DNA of 64,000 bases from Chlamydiales bacterium (GCA_024233575.1 JACKPN010000001.1:124001-188000); one strand, 5' to 3'. Shown: positions 33,429 to 42,692, counted from the stretch's first letter. A program made the numbers and translations. Notes: generated by a model not told the origin, from the sequence alone.

Positions 33429-34951
33429 GAGGTAAACAAGCCGGGTAAAAACAGCCCTGCATCGACGCCAAAAGTTGAAGCACATGCGCGCGCATCGCTC
33501 AAGCTGACGTAACGCCTTCTTTGATTCAACGGTGTGCGATACTCCTCTTCCGGACGCCTTGCAAGGTGGGAGCCATGCTCCATCCGCGACACCCAAGATT
33601 GGCTGACAGACTTACCGGATTTCTGCTCATGCTGCTTGCAAAATTCTTTTTGCGTCCACCCGCACACCTCTTTACGAAGGGTCCAGAAAACGCCGCTACG
33701 GTATATGAGCTCATCTTGTGCTAGTCGACGGAATTCACGGCGCAGGTCGCGCTTCAAGCTATCAATTTCATGATGATATTTCTGCACTAGATTTTGTATT
33801 CGGGTCTGCCGCTGTTGATACGCCCTTTTGTCTTTCGCGTCTAAAGTTTGCTTATAGCTAGCATCATTGTAGGCCGCGCTCTTACTAAGCAACTTTTCTA
33901 AAATCGTCCGTGTGTTATCTTCAGAAAACTCTTTCAGCAGCATTTCCTCGAGGAAACTCTTCTCTCGAGCGGTCATCACCTTTTGCGTCTCTTCAATACG
34001 TCGTGCAATGCGGCATTCAGCAACTTCTTGATGACGGATAATATCAAAGCGCCGTTTATAAACGACTTTTCGAAGCTTTCGTTCTTTTTCACCTTCGCCA
34101 TTGCCGATTTGCAAGCCTATCAGTCTATCAAAGAGCTCGCTTGATTGAGTTGCCCCCTTTATGTGATGGATATTTCTGAAATATTCGCGTAGGACGTGCC
34201 TTCGCGGATCGCTAATATCTAGGCGTTTTCCTTCCGTTCGCACCTGCTCTTTAAAGGCATCCAAAAATTGACGTGTCGCCTTGACGGGATCCAGGCCATC
34301 AGCTACTAAATTCAATATCGCTACAGCTTTCTGACGTAATTTGTTGTCGCTCCCCTTACCGTCGATCAGCTCATCAGCACCGTTGACACATTCATGCATC
34401 CCGATGGTGCTGTTATGCTGAGAGTAGCTGGAGCCTCCTGCAAGATAAACGAAGCCTTGCGGCATGCTGCCATCTTTGGGGTACGCGATCAACGTCGGCA
34501 ACGTACTGGAATGTGCAGCTTCGCGCTTATGGACGACTTTTACACCGCTTTCCGACTTCAACGTCATTTTCGGAGAAACGCCGATCTGGTCAACAGCAGC
34601 AGATGCTCCGAATCGAAACATGCTCATCTTGTAGCATAGGATAGCTTGCTGAAAGAAAAGCGCGACTCTCCTGTCCACTGCGATCTCTATCCCTTCTTTG
34701 TTGAGCTTTACAATCTTTTCCGGCTTTTCATAAGAGCGGATCTCTGCATCGGGCAGTCTGTTCACATTGTACAAAACATTTTCATCTTCACCATAGTTGA
34801 TAACAGGAGCGCGGCTGCCTGTTTGCGTCCATGGCTTCGTATTGATGCATTTTTTTGCCTTGCGGCTGCCAGCGAGGGGGATCCCGCTATTCTTTATCTC
34901 TTCGCTATGGCTATTTTCAGAAAACAACTTAGGATAACTGGTCGAAATCAT
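33425..34951 (-). CDS. Hypothetical protein with C-terminal XRE-like helix-turn-helix
   Basis: 508 residues, coupled to rlmN (its ATG overlaps the rlmN stop as ATGA). Residues 1-90 look disordered. About 110-215 includes 'TLPTLIAYPKDG' and 'GFVYLAGGSSYSQHNST'. About 215-405 is strongly helical and charged, probably coiled coil ('RQTRIQNLVQKYHHEIDSLK'). About 420-505 resembles an XRE helix-turn-helix ('LRKEVCGWTQKEFCKQHEQ', 'VSQSWVSRMEHGSH'). No enzyme motif is seen. It may be a DNA-binding regulator or an effector; I do not recognise the family. Its 3' end overlaps the caspase-like gene by 4 bp on the other strand. Confidence 0.65.
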   Translation of the reverse strand: MISTSYPKLFSENSHSEEIKNSGIPLAGSRKAKKCINTKPWTQTGSRAPVINYGEDENVLYNVNRLPDAEIRSYEKPEKIVKLNKEGIEIAVDRRVALFFQQAILCYKMSMFRFGASAAVDQIGVSPKMTLKSESGVKVVHKREAAHSSTLPTLIAYPKDGSMPQGFVYLAGGSSYSQHNSTIGMHECVNGADELIDGKGSDNKLRQKAVAILNLVADGLDPVKATRQFLDAFKEQVRTEGKRLDISDPRRHVLREYFRNIHHIKGATQSSELFDRLIGLQIGNGEGEKERKLRKVVYKRRFDIIRHQEVAECRIARRIEETQKVMTAREKSFLEEMLLKEFSEDNTRTILEKLLSKSAAYNDASYKQTLDAKDKRAYQQRQTRIQNLVQKYHHEIDSLKRDLRREFRRLAQDELIYRSGVFWTLRKEVCGWTQKEFCKQHEQKSGKSVSQSWVSRMEHGSHLARRPEEEYRTPLNQRRRYVSLSDARACASTFGVDAGLFLPGLFTS

Positions 34952-36069
34952 TGGCTTACTCTCTCCGCGACACGTGCTTCTCTTCTTCTAATTCGGTGAA
35001 GTTCGCGAGGATCCATGTCGAGCTCATCCTTGCGCTTCGCTGCTAATTGTCCACATCCGCCACTGATATCCTGTCCACGGCTGTAACGGATCGGAGCGGG
35101 GATCGATCTGTCTGAAAGATATTTCTGGAAGCGTTTTAGGCTATCCTCTGCCGAAGCCTGCATTTGCAAGCCTGGGAAATGGTTGATTGGGATCAGATTG
35201 ACTTTTGCCTTAAGGCCATTCAAGAAGCTGACAAGCCTTTTCGCATCGGCAATGCTGTCGTTGACCCCTTCGATCATCACATACTCGAAGGTGATGCCAT
35301 AGCGCTTAGGAGCGGGATAGCGTAAAAGGGTCTGTTTTAATGTATCCAAATTATTCGTGCGGTTGACCGGCATGATCTCGCTGCGCTTGGCATCATCGGC
35401 GTTATGCAGTGAGATAGCAAGGCGAACGGGAAGGTCTTTCCCTAGCTTGTCGATCGCCTCCACAAGTCCTGACGTTGAGACCGTAACGCGGTGCATTGAT
35501 AGGCCGAAAGCTTTAGGATCGACCATCATCCGGCAAGCCGCAAGAACAGCGCCGTAGTTATCAAGAGGCTCGCCCATGCCCATAAAGACGATGTTTGTCA
35601 CTTTCTTCGTAGAAGAAGAGCGGTTGGCAAGCAGGATCTGTGCCAGGATCTCCCCTGCCGACAGATTACGCTTAAGGCCCATTTTTCCCGTCTGGCAGAA
35701 GGTGCAGCCCATACGGCAGCCGATCTGGCTGCTGATGCATAGCGTTACGCGATTTTCGTAGGGCATGAGGACCATCTCGTACAGTTCGCCATCACCCGCT
35801 TTTAGAAGGAATTTCTCGCTTTTGTCGACAGATACCAGGTGCGCATCGACTTCCGGCAATACCCAAGTAAATTCATCTATCAAACGGCTTCTAAGATCTT
35901 TTGAAATGTTGGAAAAACACTCGGGATTGATCTCCCCTTTCTGATAGACCCAGCCGATGATCTGTGCCGCGGCATAGGCTGGATATCCGTTCTCTTTCAG
36001 CCAAGCCTTCCAATCATCCGGAGATAAATCAAAAGCATACTTCTTATTCGATACAATTTTTAAAGGCAT
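34948..36069 (-). CDS. rlmN: 23S rRNA (adenine2503-C2)-methyltransferase
   Basis: 373 residues of the RlmN radical-SAM family, which methylates A2503 of 23S rRNA (and A37 of some tRNAs). The N-terminal domain contains 'AAQIIGWVYQKG'. The cluster motif is 'CRMGCTFC' (CxxxCxxC) within 'CISSQIGCRMGCTFCQTG'. 'NIVFMGMGEPLDNY' and 'RVTVSTSGLVEAI' are SAM-binding segments. 'GQDISGGCGQLA' supplies the conserved methyl-carrying Cys near the C-terminus. All catalytic residues are present and length is normal, so it is a core housekeeping gene and marks the edge of more stable chromosome. Confidence 0.95.
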   Translation of the reverse strand: MPLKIVSNKKYAFDLSPDDWKAWLKENGYPAYAAAQIIGWVYQKGEINPECFSNISKDLRSRLIDEFTWVLPEVDAHLVSVDKSEKFLLKAGDGELYEMVLMPYENRVTLCISSQIGCRMGCTFCQTGKMGLKRNLSAGEILAQILLANRSSSTKKVTNIVFMGMGEPLDNYGAVLAACRMMVDPKAFGLSMHRVTVSTSGLVEAIDKLGKDLPVRLAISLHNADDAKRSEIMPVNRTNNLDTLKQTLLRYPAPKRYGITFEYVMIEGVNDSIADAKRLVSFLNGLKAKVNLIPINHFPGLQMQASAEDSLKRFQKYLSDRSIPAPIRYSRGQDISGGCGQLAAKRKDELDMDPRELHRIRRREARVAERVSQ

Positions 36070-36204
36070 CTTATTCCATACATTATTTGAATAAAAATTA
36101 TACTACTTTGTTCATTTTTTTGTCTCTAAAACATATTAAAAAAATACTTTTGCAAAAATGACATTCTGTTATAAAAATTATCTATTAAGCATAAGGAGGC
36201 TCTC

Positions 36205-37620
36205 ATGTCAGCTAATATCAAAATGGAACGCGCAGTCCATAATCCCGGCATTTGGGACAACATCTGTGACTTTGGAAAAAAACTCGGTGGTACACCAAAA
36301 ACAGCCCAGCTTCTTCTAGGCGATCCCGACCTTCTAGCAATCGTCCCAAAAACCTGCAGTGTAGAACCTATTACTGAGGTAGCGATGCCCGGAAGGACAT
36401 TCCATATCATCAATGATCCGGTGCTGCAGAAAGAGATCATGCGTTGCCCTCGCAATGACAAAGAAGGAATGTTTTTTTCTCCTGATGAAGAGCTACGGAT
36501 CATTCAATTATTCAAAACCGTCTTCAATGACATGGAGCTCGATAGAAATGATCTCATCTTCACGTGTGAAAAGGAACAGGCCGAACTATTTCATACCTTT
36601 TTTCGTAAAGTGCTATCCAACAAAATTATTGATCAGTTGCGCGACTCAATCAGCGCCATTGTTAACAAAACATTGAACAATGGACTCAAGGGAGATCTCT
36701 ATCAAACATGCAAGGTGTACGCTTCTAGCGTTATCTCCGAGATTTTTCTTGATTATCGAGGCGATAGCGAAGAGATCACACACGCGGTTTCTAAGCTTCT
36801 AAGTGAATCAATCAAAGGAATTACCCTTACCGGGAGATTGAAAATGCTAGCGGTTGAGACGGGACTGGCTACCTCAGAGCCTACGCTTGATGCCCTCAAA
36901 GTATTGAAAACAGCGGCTTCCGAGGCATGCGAAAAAGCGCAAAATAGTGAAGGCAGTCCATCGATCATCAAAGAAATGCTCGATTTCGAATATGCAGGAA
37001 AAAAAGCTTTCTCTGAAAAACAGGTGCAAATCATGGCTTTGACACTCCTCATCGCAGGACAAGACACGGCAGCCACATCTCTCTATTACCTGCTGATCAA
37101 GCTTGCTCAACATCCGGAATATGCAGAGGGAATCCGTCAAGATAGCGATCAATTCATGCGATGTTTCGTTGAAGCTCTGCGCATGTGCCCTCCCGCCTAT
37201 TTTGTCTATCGTCAGCCTGCTGATGCTGTCTCTATCACTATTGACGATCGCAACTATCATATTGGCAAGACGGATTTCATTGAAACATGCCCCTACCTTA
37301 CAGCGCGCCATCCTTCAATCGCCGGTGATAATCCCGATGAGTTCGATCCTGCAAGGCACGACAAAATCCCTAGTCGTCTAACAGGACTGCCTTGGCTACC
37401 GTTCGGAACGGGACTGAACAAATGCGTAGGATGGTATTTGGCGAAGACTGAAGTGGAGCTATTTGTAAGAGAACTGCTTCAACGCTTTGAGCTTTCAACA
37501 GAGTTCGAAGGGGAACCTAGAAAAAAAGGTAAGTTCACCACAGTTATTGCCGACGAGATTGACATTGAATTGAAAGCTAGGAGACCTTCTCCGGAAGAGG
37601 TACATCAAAGCAAAAAATGA
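36205..37620 (+). CDS. Cytochrome P450
   Basis: 471 residues preceded by AAGGAGG, so the start is firm. The I-helix oxygen-activation motif is 'AGQDTAATS', the K-helix ExxR is in 'VEALRMCPPA', and the haem loop is 'LPFGTGLNKCVGWYLAKTE' with the FxxGxxxCxG cysteine. There is no membrane anchor, as usual for soluble bacterial P450s. It should oxidise a hydrophobic small molecule with the help of a redox partner not seen here. Its end overlaps the convergent CMD-family gene by 44 bp. P450s are unusual in reduced intracellular bacteria; acquisition from a host or amoeba neighbour is possible. Confidence 0.92.
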   Translation: MSANIKMERAVHNPGIWDNICDFGKKLGGTPKTAQLLLGDPDLLAIVPKTCSVEPITEVAMPGRTFHIINDPVLQKEIMRCPRNDKEGMFFSPDEELRIIQLFKTVFNDMELDRNDLIFTCEKEQAELFHTFFRKVLSNKIIDQLRDSISAIVNKTLNNGLKGDLYQTCKVYASSVISEIFLDYRGDSEEITHAVSKLLSESIKGITLTGRLKMLAVETGLATSEPTLDALKVLKTAASEACEKAQNSEGSPSIIKEMLDFEYAGKKAFSEKQVQIMALTLLIAGQDTAATSLYYLLIKLAQHPEYAEGIRQDSDQFMRCFVEALRMCPPAYFVYRQPADAVSITIDDRNYHIGKTDFIETCPYLTARHPSIAGDNPDEFDPARHDKIPSRLTGLPWLPFGTGLNKCVGWYLAKTEVELFVRELLQRFELSTEFEGEPRKKGKFTTVIADEIDIELKARRPSPEEVHQSKK

Positions 37621-38101
37621 TCCCTGCAATCATGCGGTAAAAGTTAACTAGGGTGACGACCTCAAGAAGTCCTTCGACACCTACAATATCAATCGCTCTA
37701 TCTTGCAGCGGCTTGGGAATATTTTCCAATTTCAGTGCGCAATTGGCAACGGCGACGAGCGATTCGTATGGCTCTTCAAAATGCTCTGCGCCTTGATGTA
37801 TCGTATCGATCAGCGCTTGGCCTACCCCTTCTTCAATGGCGTGAGGGAGATGCTTAATCCACTCATACTCGGCATCAAATTTTCGTGCGCAATAGAGGAT
37901 AATGAACTCACGATACTTCCCCTTCAGCGTTGACCCAAAACGCAGAAATCCTCCTAAATCGGAGACTTTTTCTGTCAGGTCGGGATGGTTGAGCAGCGTG
38001 AGGTACATCCCATCGATATGCCCGCGTTTCTTCTCCATCTTTTCAAGCAGCATCTTCTGCTGCTCTGTTGGGTGGTTCATCGGATTAGGCAAGCGGCTCA
38101 T
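37577..38101 (-). CDS. Carboxymuconolactone-decarboxylase/AhpD-family protein
   Basis: 174 residues, all-helical. 'TEKVSDLGGFLRFGSTLKGK' and 'REFIILYCARKFDAEYEW' match the CMD fold, in which related enzymes have a Glu and a CxxC. Here there is Cys in 'YCARKFDAEYEWIKH' but no CxxC, so it resembles the decarboxylase-like rather than the peroxidase-like branch. AAAGGA precedes the ATG. It is the last gene of a three-gene minus-strand run with the ThDP enzyme and a small exported protein. The substrate is unknown. Confidence 0.75.
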   Translation of the reverse strand: MSRLPNPMNHPTEQQKMLLEKMEKKRGHIDGMYLTLLNHPDLTEKVSDLGGFLRFGSTLKGKYREFIILYCARKFDAEYEWIKHLPHAIEEGVGQALIDTIHQGAEHFEEPYESLVAVANCALKLENIPKPLQDRAIDIVGVEGLLEVVTLVNFYRMIAGIIFCFDVPLPEKVS

Positions 38102-38122
38102 CAGCGTATCCTTTGGTTATCA

Positions 38123-39814
38123 TCAATCATGAAAGCTCCACACTTTCTGCGATTCGGCAAACGGCTCGACAGGAGTCGGCGATGCTTTGGAGCATTTAAC
38201 GTCTAAAACAACCGTTCCTTTTTGTTTGAGTGCCCAAGTGTATGCTTCTCTTAAGCGTTCCGGATCGTGCACAGCAGCAGCTTGGCATCCTAACGCTTCG
38301 GCGAACCTGACCCAATCGTGATCAGGCAGCGAGGTCAGCTTTGCAGGAGTCTCCCCCTCTTTTGCTGCACGGAGGTAGACATTGCCATAGGCGGCATTGT
38401 TGAGGATCACGTAGACGATGGGCAGATGGTATCTGGCAGCAGTCTGAATTTCCATGCCATGCATCAGCATACAGCCATCTCCTGTAATGCAGACGACAGG
38501 CTTGTCCGGCTGTGCGCATTGAGCGCCGACAGCCGCCGGTATCGCCCAGCCCATGGGTCCTAAGTTCGTTGCCGACAGGTATTGTCCGGGTGCTAATGAC
38601 TCCCAGTAATGACCGCAAAAGGCGCGATGCGCACCGCTGTCAACAAGAAGGATCGTATCATCGGGGGCAGCGTGCCTCAGTTCTCTTATCGCCCGTGCCG
38701 GATGGATCGGGACGGCAGAGCTTGAACAATTCTCCTCATCATAGAGGCGCGGACCTGAGGCGCGGACATTCTCCATCCATCTCTGCCTCTGTTCCTTTCC
38801 CGTGTGAGGATAGTTGTCCAAGAAAAAACGGAGGAAAGCTATGCAGTCGCCTTCTACAGGTGTGATGTGTGAATAGGTATAGTCAAAACCTGTCAGGTTG
38901 ATGTTGACCGATAGAAAGACATTTTTTGGCATCAGCTTAGCGTTCCAAAACATCGTATCGCGCTGATTTAATCCGGATCCTAGCACGATCAGGTTATCGC
39001 ATTTGCCGCCCAGAAGAAGCTCTGTTGCATGACGTGTTCCGGCATAACCGAAAACACCCATCGAGCAAGGATGCCGTTCCGAAAGAATGCCTTTTGCTCT
39101 CAGCGTCGTCACAATAGGAATGGAAAACGTTTCGGCAACTTCGCGAAGCAGCTCGGCAGCTCCTGAAGTTTCTACTCCTTCTCCTGCAAGAATCGCTGTT
39201 AAGGGTCCTTTCATCGAATCTATACCCTGTTTTGCTTGATCTTCGTCAAGGATATGCTGGCGGAGAAACTCGCGGGCAAGGCTGGGGAACCCTTCATCTT
39301 GCTGTGACTCCTGAATATCTTTAGGGATGCAAAGATGGACAGGGCCCTGAGGGTATGTTTTCATTGCTTCCATGCATTTTTTAAGATCGTGTTTGAAAAG
39401 ATTGGCATTTTCAACGTAAAGAGACAGCTTTGTTGCGCTTTTGAGAATGTCGAAATCATCAAGAGCGCCAATACTAGCGTCTTGGAAAGACTCGAGTCCT
39501 TCCAATGCTGTCGGTACCTCGCCAGTAACAACTAGCAAAGGAGAATAATCGCTTTTTGCTGTCAAGATCGGCGTTGTCATGTTTGTGGCTCCTGGGCCGC
39601 CTATCCCCAGGCACGCTCCGAAAATCCGCGATGCGCGCGCATAGCCGTCAGCCATGTAGGCTGCGCCTCCTTCTTGTGCTGCAATGATCGGCTTGATTTG
39701 AGGTACTTCGTCGAAAGCGGTTAGAAACGGGTCAACAAGCCCTCCAGGAACCATAAAAAGATAGCGAACGCCTTCGTCCGCTATCGCCTTTAACAAAAGT
39801 ACCTTTGCTTTCAT
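38123..39814 (-). CDS. Thiamine-diphosphate enzyme, acetolactate-synthase/benzoylformate-decarboxylase-like
   Basis: 563 residues. The N-terminal PYR domain has 'YLFMVPGGLVDPFL' and 'AAQEGGAAYMADGYARA' with the catalytic Glu that activates ThDP. The middle domain is Rossmann-like. The C-terminal PP domain has the GDG...NN motif: 'ITGDGCMLMHGMEIQTAARY' to 'ILNNAAYGN'. Acetolactate synthase proper is not certain because no regulatory subunit or other ilv gene is near, so a 2-keto-acid decarboxylase or lyase is equally likely. 21 bp separate it from the CMD-family gene. It depends on TPP, whose synthesis is controlled at the left end of the window. Confidence 0.85.
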   Translation of the reverse strand: MKAKVLLLKAIADEGVRYLFMVPGGLVDPFLTAFDEVPQIKPIIAAQEGGAAYMADGYARASRIFGACLGIGGPGATNMTTPILTAKSDYSPLLVVTGEVPTALEGLESFQDASIGALDDFDILKSATKLSLYVENANLFKHDLKKCMEAMKTYPQGPVHLCIPKDIQESQQDEGFPSLAREFLRQHILDEDQAKQGIDSMKGPLTAILAGEGVETSGAAELLREVAETFSIPIVTTLRAKGILSERHPCSMGVFGYAGTRHATELLLGGKCDNLIVLGSGLNQRDTMFWNAKLMPKNVFLSVNINLTGFDYTYSHITPVEGDCIAFLRFFLDNYPHTGKEQRQRWMENVRASGPRLYDEENCSSSAVPIHPARAIRELRHAAPDDTILLVDSGAHRAFCGHYWESLAPGQYLSATNLGPMGWAIPAAVGAQCAQPDKPVVCITGDGCMLMHGMEIQTAARYHLPIVYVILNNAAYGNVYLRAAKEGETPAKLTSLPDHDWVRFAEALGCQAAAVHDPERLREAYTWALKQKGTVVLDVKCSKASPTPVEPFAESQKVWSFHD

Positions 39815-39828
39815 CGATCAATACTCCA

Positions 39829-40245
39829 TTAGTATTTTTGTCGCTCGCTCCACATCGGTATTCCATCCTTATCTCGTAATATGATGGCTTTGCCATCTTT
39901 TTCTACTTTTGTGGCAATAATAAAATCAGTGCCATTCAATACCGCCTTGGAGCCGGTGACCGTCAGCTGATCCCCCTCTTTAATCACCAGATCATGCTGA
40001 GAAAGAAATTGGCTCGGCCCTAGATGGACAGAGAGTACTTCGCCGTTTGTATCGAGGACAACATGAACGCCATAACCTAATCTTCCCTCGGGATAGATCT
40101 GATCGATACGAGAGACCTTTCCGGAGACTGTTTCAATAGCATCAGGATTAAATAATCTGCCTGCGGGCTGTGCATAGGATGCACTTGAGAAGCACAAACA
40201 TGCGAAAAGAACAAATATTGACCGTTTCACGGCTGAAATACCCAT
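39829..40245 (-). CDS. Small exported OB-fold-like protein
   Basis: 138 residues from the ATG at 40245, which has GGAGGC just upstream; a longer start at 40278 lacks one. A signal peptide ('FVLFACLCFSSASYAQP') is followed by a beta-rich domain: 'VSGKVSRIDQIYPEGRLGYG', 'LSVHLGPSQFLSQHDLVIKE', 'DQLTVTGSKAVLNGTDFIIA'. The repeated strand pattern is like the small OB-fold domains of periplasmic metal- or DNA-associated proteins. It is first in the run leading to the ThDP enzyme, but the different locations make a shared pathway doubtful. Function unknown. Confidence 0.7.
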   Translation of the reverse strand: MGISAVKRSIFVLFACLCFSSASYAQPAGRLFNPDAIETVSGKVSRIDQIYPEGRLGYGVHVVLDTNGEVLSVHLGPSQFLSQHDLVIKEGDQLTVTGSKAVLNGTDFIIATKVEKDGKAIILRDKDGIPMWSERQKY

Positions 40246-40430
40246 AGTCGCCTCCTTGCTTAGGGATATTTTCATCATATCGAATTATCCAATGAGTTCA
40301 ATAGTGTTTTATCAGGTTTTTCGATACTGGTTTTCAGAGACTTAAGGATTTTTCTGTTAAACGGTTTGAAAATTACGTCAGAATTGTAGAAAATCTCTTT
40401 TCTCGACCACCCCTATCAAAAAAGGTCATC

Positions 40431-41204
40431 ATGAAGATCACGAAGTGTTTGTGTCTTGTTATAGCCACATTATCGATAACATTTGCTTATGGTGATAGCG
40501 ATGATGCTGCGTCACGCATCTGCCTCTTAAGGGCTCCTCGCTCCGGCTCTCATTGGTTCTTTTATTGCTGCAACACCCTGTTCGGAAAAAACATCTGCAA
40601 AGAAACAGGAACAATTCTAGATAAGTACCCCATCAAAGACGGAGGCAATCTATTCATCGCCCATAATCCTTACGACCTGCACCTTGATGAAAACAATGAT
40701 AGGCTTATTCTTCTGATCCGAAATTATCGTGAGTGCATGCTACGAGAGTTCGACACACCGGAGTCGGTCAAAAAAGAGATCTTATGCCAGGCTGAATGTA
40801 ACGCGCTTGCCGATGATCGCTCATGGGTTTTGAATTTAAGGAAGAACCACTATTTTCATAATCTTCGGGTGTATGAACATTGGCATCCTGAAAAGCGTAT
40901 GATCGTCTATTACGAAGACCTGCTGCTGAATCCTGAGTCCGTTCTTAGGCAAGTTGCTGAATTTATTGGGGAAAAAGAAAAAGAACAGACGATTCAAGCA
41001 TTTATTGACAATCTTGATGAGCATATCGAAAACTCGCTCGGAATCTATGAGCAGACCTACCACAGCCACACCAGAGGAAAGTCGCTTCTTTATCATACTC
41101 ATCGAGTAGGTCTCGAAGCTTCCTACGAGATCGATCAGCTTGTCATCGAGTATTTTCCCGACCTCGTTGATAAATATCTCACCAGGTATCTTCTGTACCC
41201 ATAA
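40431..41204 (+). CDS. Exported sulfotransferase-like protein
   Basis: 257 residues. A signal peptide (about 1-21, 'CLCLVIATLSITFAYG') precedes a P-loop sulfotransferase-like domain: 'CLLRAPRSGSHWFFY' matches the PAPS 5'-phosphosulfate loop, 'LILLIRNYRECM' the 3'-phosphate strand with Arg, and 'YYEDLLLNPESVLRQVAEFIG' (ends quoted) the typical helix. Sulfotransferases move sulfate from PAPS to sugars, lipids or tyrosines. Export implies that PAPS would come from outside the bacterium, for example from the host. AAAAGG lies before the ATG. It stands alone. Catalytic ability is not certain. Confidence 0.75.
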   Translation: MKITKCLCLVIATLSITFAYGDSDDAASRICLLRAPRSGSHWFFYCCNTLFGKNICKETGTILDKYPIKDGGNLFIAHNPYDLHLDENNDRLILLIRNYRECMLREFDTPESVKKEILCQAECNALADDRSWVLNLRKNHYFHNLRVYEHWHPEKRMIVYYEDLLLNPESVLRQVAEFIGEKEKEQTIQAFIDNLDEHIENSLGIYEQTYHSHTRGKSLLYHTHRVGLEASYEIDQLVIEYFPDLVDKYLTRYLLYP

Positions 41205-41246
41205 TCGGCCTTCAATTTCCATCATTGCCTTTCATTAGGGGGAAAT

Positions 41247-41695
41247 ATGAATCGCAATCATATCCTTAGACCCATTTACGCGGCTCTTTTTAGCCATTTT
41301 TTGGCTCACAAAAGACGTCCAACTGATGACAGGTTGCAAGAACGAGCACGAAGTGAGACTGAAACCGCCCCAAATCATTTTGCAAGCGGCTCGTAGCTTG
41401 GTTCTCATTGTTTTATTTAACTTTCAAGCTCTGGTTGCCGAAGAGGATTTTCTGCTGATCGAAAGAATGCTTAACGGCATGCTACCCGTTTCTGAGCATG
41501 CGATCGAAATGACTAAAGAGGTGTTGCTCTTTGAAGAGCTTCCGGGAGGATGGCGCTTATTTGGAAAAGCAGGATGCAGCAGTCAGTGCCTAACCCCAAC
41601 TTACAGATTGGATGGTTTGTGGGCTGGGTGGAAAAGAACAATCAACGCTAGCTTTTCGCCTATCGGAACATGGATAGAAAAATCAACCTGAGCGA
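41247..41695 (+). pseudogene. Class D (OXA-type) beta-lactamase remnant
   Basis: 'EDFLLIERMLNGMLPVSEHA' and 'FEELPGGWRLFGKAG' match the C-terminal third of OXA enzymes, where KTG has become KAG. The characteristic 'GWFVGWVEKN' is present at 41610-41648 but in another frame, showing a frameshift at about 41590. An ATG at 41247 begins a signal-like stretch that breaks off. The SxxK and SxV motifs are absent, so most of the gene is gone. A resistance enzyme acquired earlier has decayed. Confidence 0.75.
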
Positions 41696-41775
41696 ACGGA
41701 TCCCTAGGAACAAACAGATTCTTATGTCAGAAAATTTCTTGGAAAAGAATTAACAGGATTCCTATCCTGCATCAT

Positions 41776-42498
41776 ATGAGCGAAACGACATTAATTATCC
41801 TCTTTGCGCTTCTTCCTGCCGCCGGAAACTTCATGGGCGCCCTCATCGCAGAATCCATCACGGTCACAAAAAAGACGGTCAACCGTGCTTTGCACGCTGC
41901 AGCAGGAATTATGCTAGCTATCGTCTCCATTGAGGTGATGCCCACAGCTTTACAGCAGATTCCTCCATGGCTGACTGCGTTCATGTTTATGGTAGGCGGC
42001 TGCCTATACCTTCTTGTTAATACATGGATCAAGAGCTGGCAGAACACACAGGTGAGCACGGGTGCTTGGATGACTTACGTTGCTGTTGCCGCAGACTTGA
42101 TCGGCGACGGTCTCCTCATCGGCACAGGTGGAGCCGTTTCAAGCAGCCTTGCCTTCATCCTTGCCCTGGGTCAAATCCTCGCCGATATTCCTGAAGGCTT
42201 TGCTGTGATAGGCGTCTTCCGCGATCAAGGAATGAAACGCGCGCAGCGGCTGCTCCTGTCAGCATCGTTCACGATCATGGTTGTCGGCTCGGCGATTTTG
42301 TCCTATTTGCTGCTACGCGATCTTGACAATGAAATCAAAACAGCAAGCCTTGTCTGTGTTGCAGGACTGTTCTGTCTTGCCGCTGTCGAAGATATGCTTG
42401 GCGAAGCGCACGACACCATAGAAGATACTCACTGGTCGTCAATCAGTTTTCTCGGCGGATTTTCTTTATTCGTTATCGTTGCCGGATACTTGGGATGA
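41776..42498 (+). CDS. ZIP-family metal transporter
   Basis: 240 residues with about eight membrane helices. 'NRALHAAAGIMLAIVSIEVM' and 'GDGLLIGTGGAVSSSLA' are ZIP helices. 'ALGQILADIPEGFAVIGVF' resembles the metal-binding helix IV-V region, although the usual His of HxxPEG is replaced by Asp in 'ADIPEG'. It should import zinc, iron or another divalent ion, though the altered ligand makes specificity uncertain. The inserted His-rich loop of other ZIPs is missing. It is monocistronic, with the lactamase remnant upstream and about 190 bp of uninformative sequence downstream. Confidence 0.8.
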   Translation: MSETTLIILFALLPAAGNFMGALIAESITVTKKTVNRALHAAAGIMLAIVSIEVMPTALQQIPPWLTAFMFMVGGCLYLLVNTWIKSWQNTQVSTGAWMTYVAVAADLIGDGLLIGTGGAVSSSLAFILALGQILADIPEGFAVIGVFRDQGMKRAQRLLLSASFTIMVVGSAILSYLLLRDLDNEIKTASLVCVAGLFCLAAVEDMLGEAHDTIEDTHWSSISFLGGFSLFVIVAGYLG

Positions 42499-42692
42499 TA
42501 TGAACGATAGAGCTAATATCCCCTGCAAGATAGACGACATGCGGTAGCAATACCCATATCAAGAGCATCGGCAACAATAACCTATGCCGTCTGGCTTATT
42601 TCGATAATACCATCGATATTAGACCATTTCAACAGCACCATTTTTTCAGTATATCGCAGGTTTTTCCTGCAAAAACATCACAACAATAACAT

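Noticed and set aside
41776..42498. Cation-diffusion or other transporter instead of ZIP
   Set aside because: The PEG-containing helix and the eight-helix layout fit ZIP best, although the usual His is replaced.
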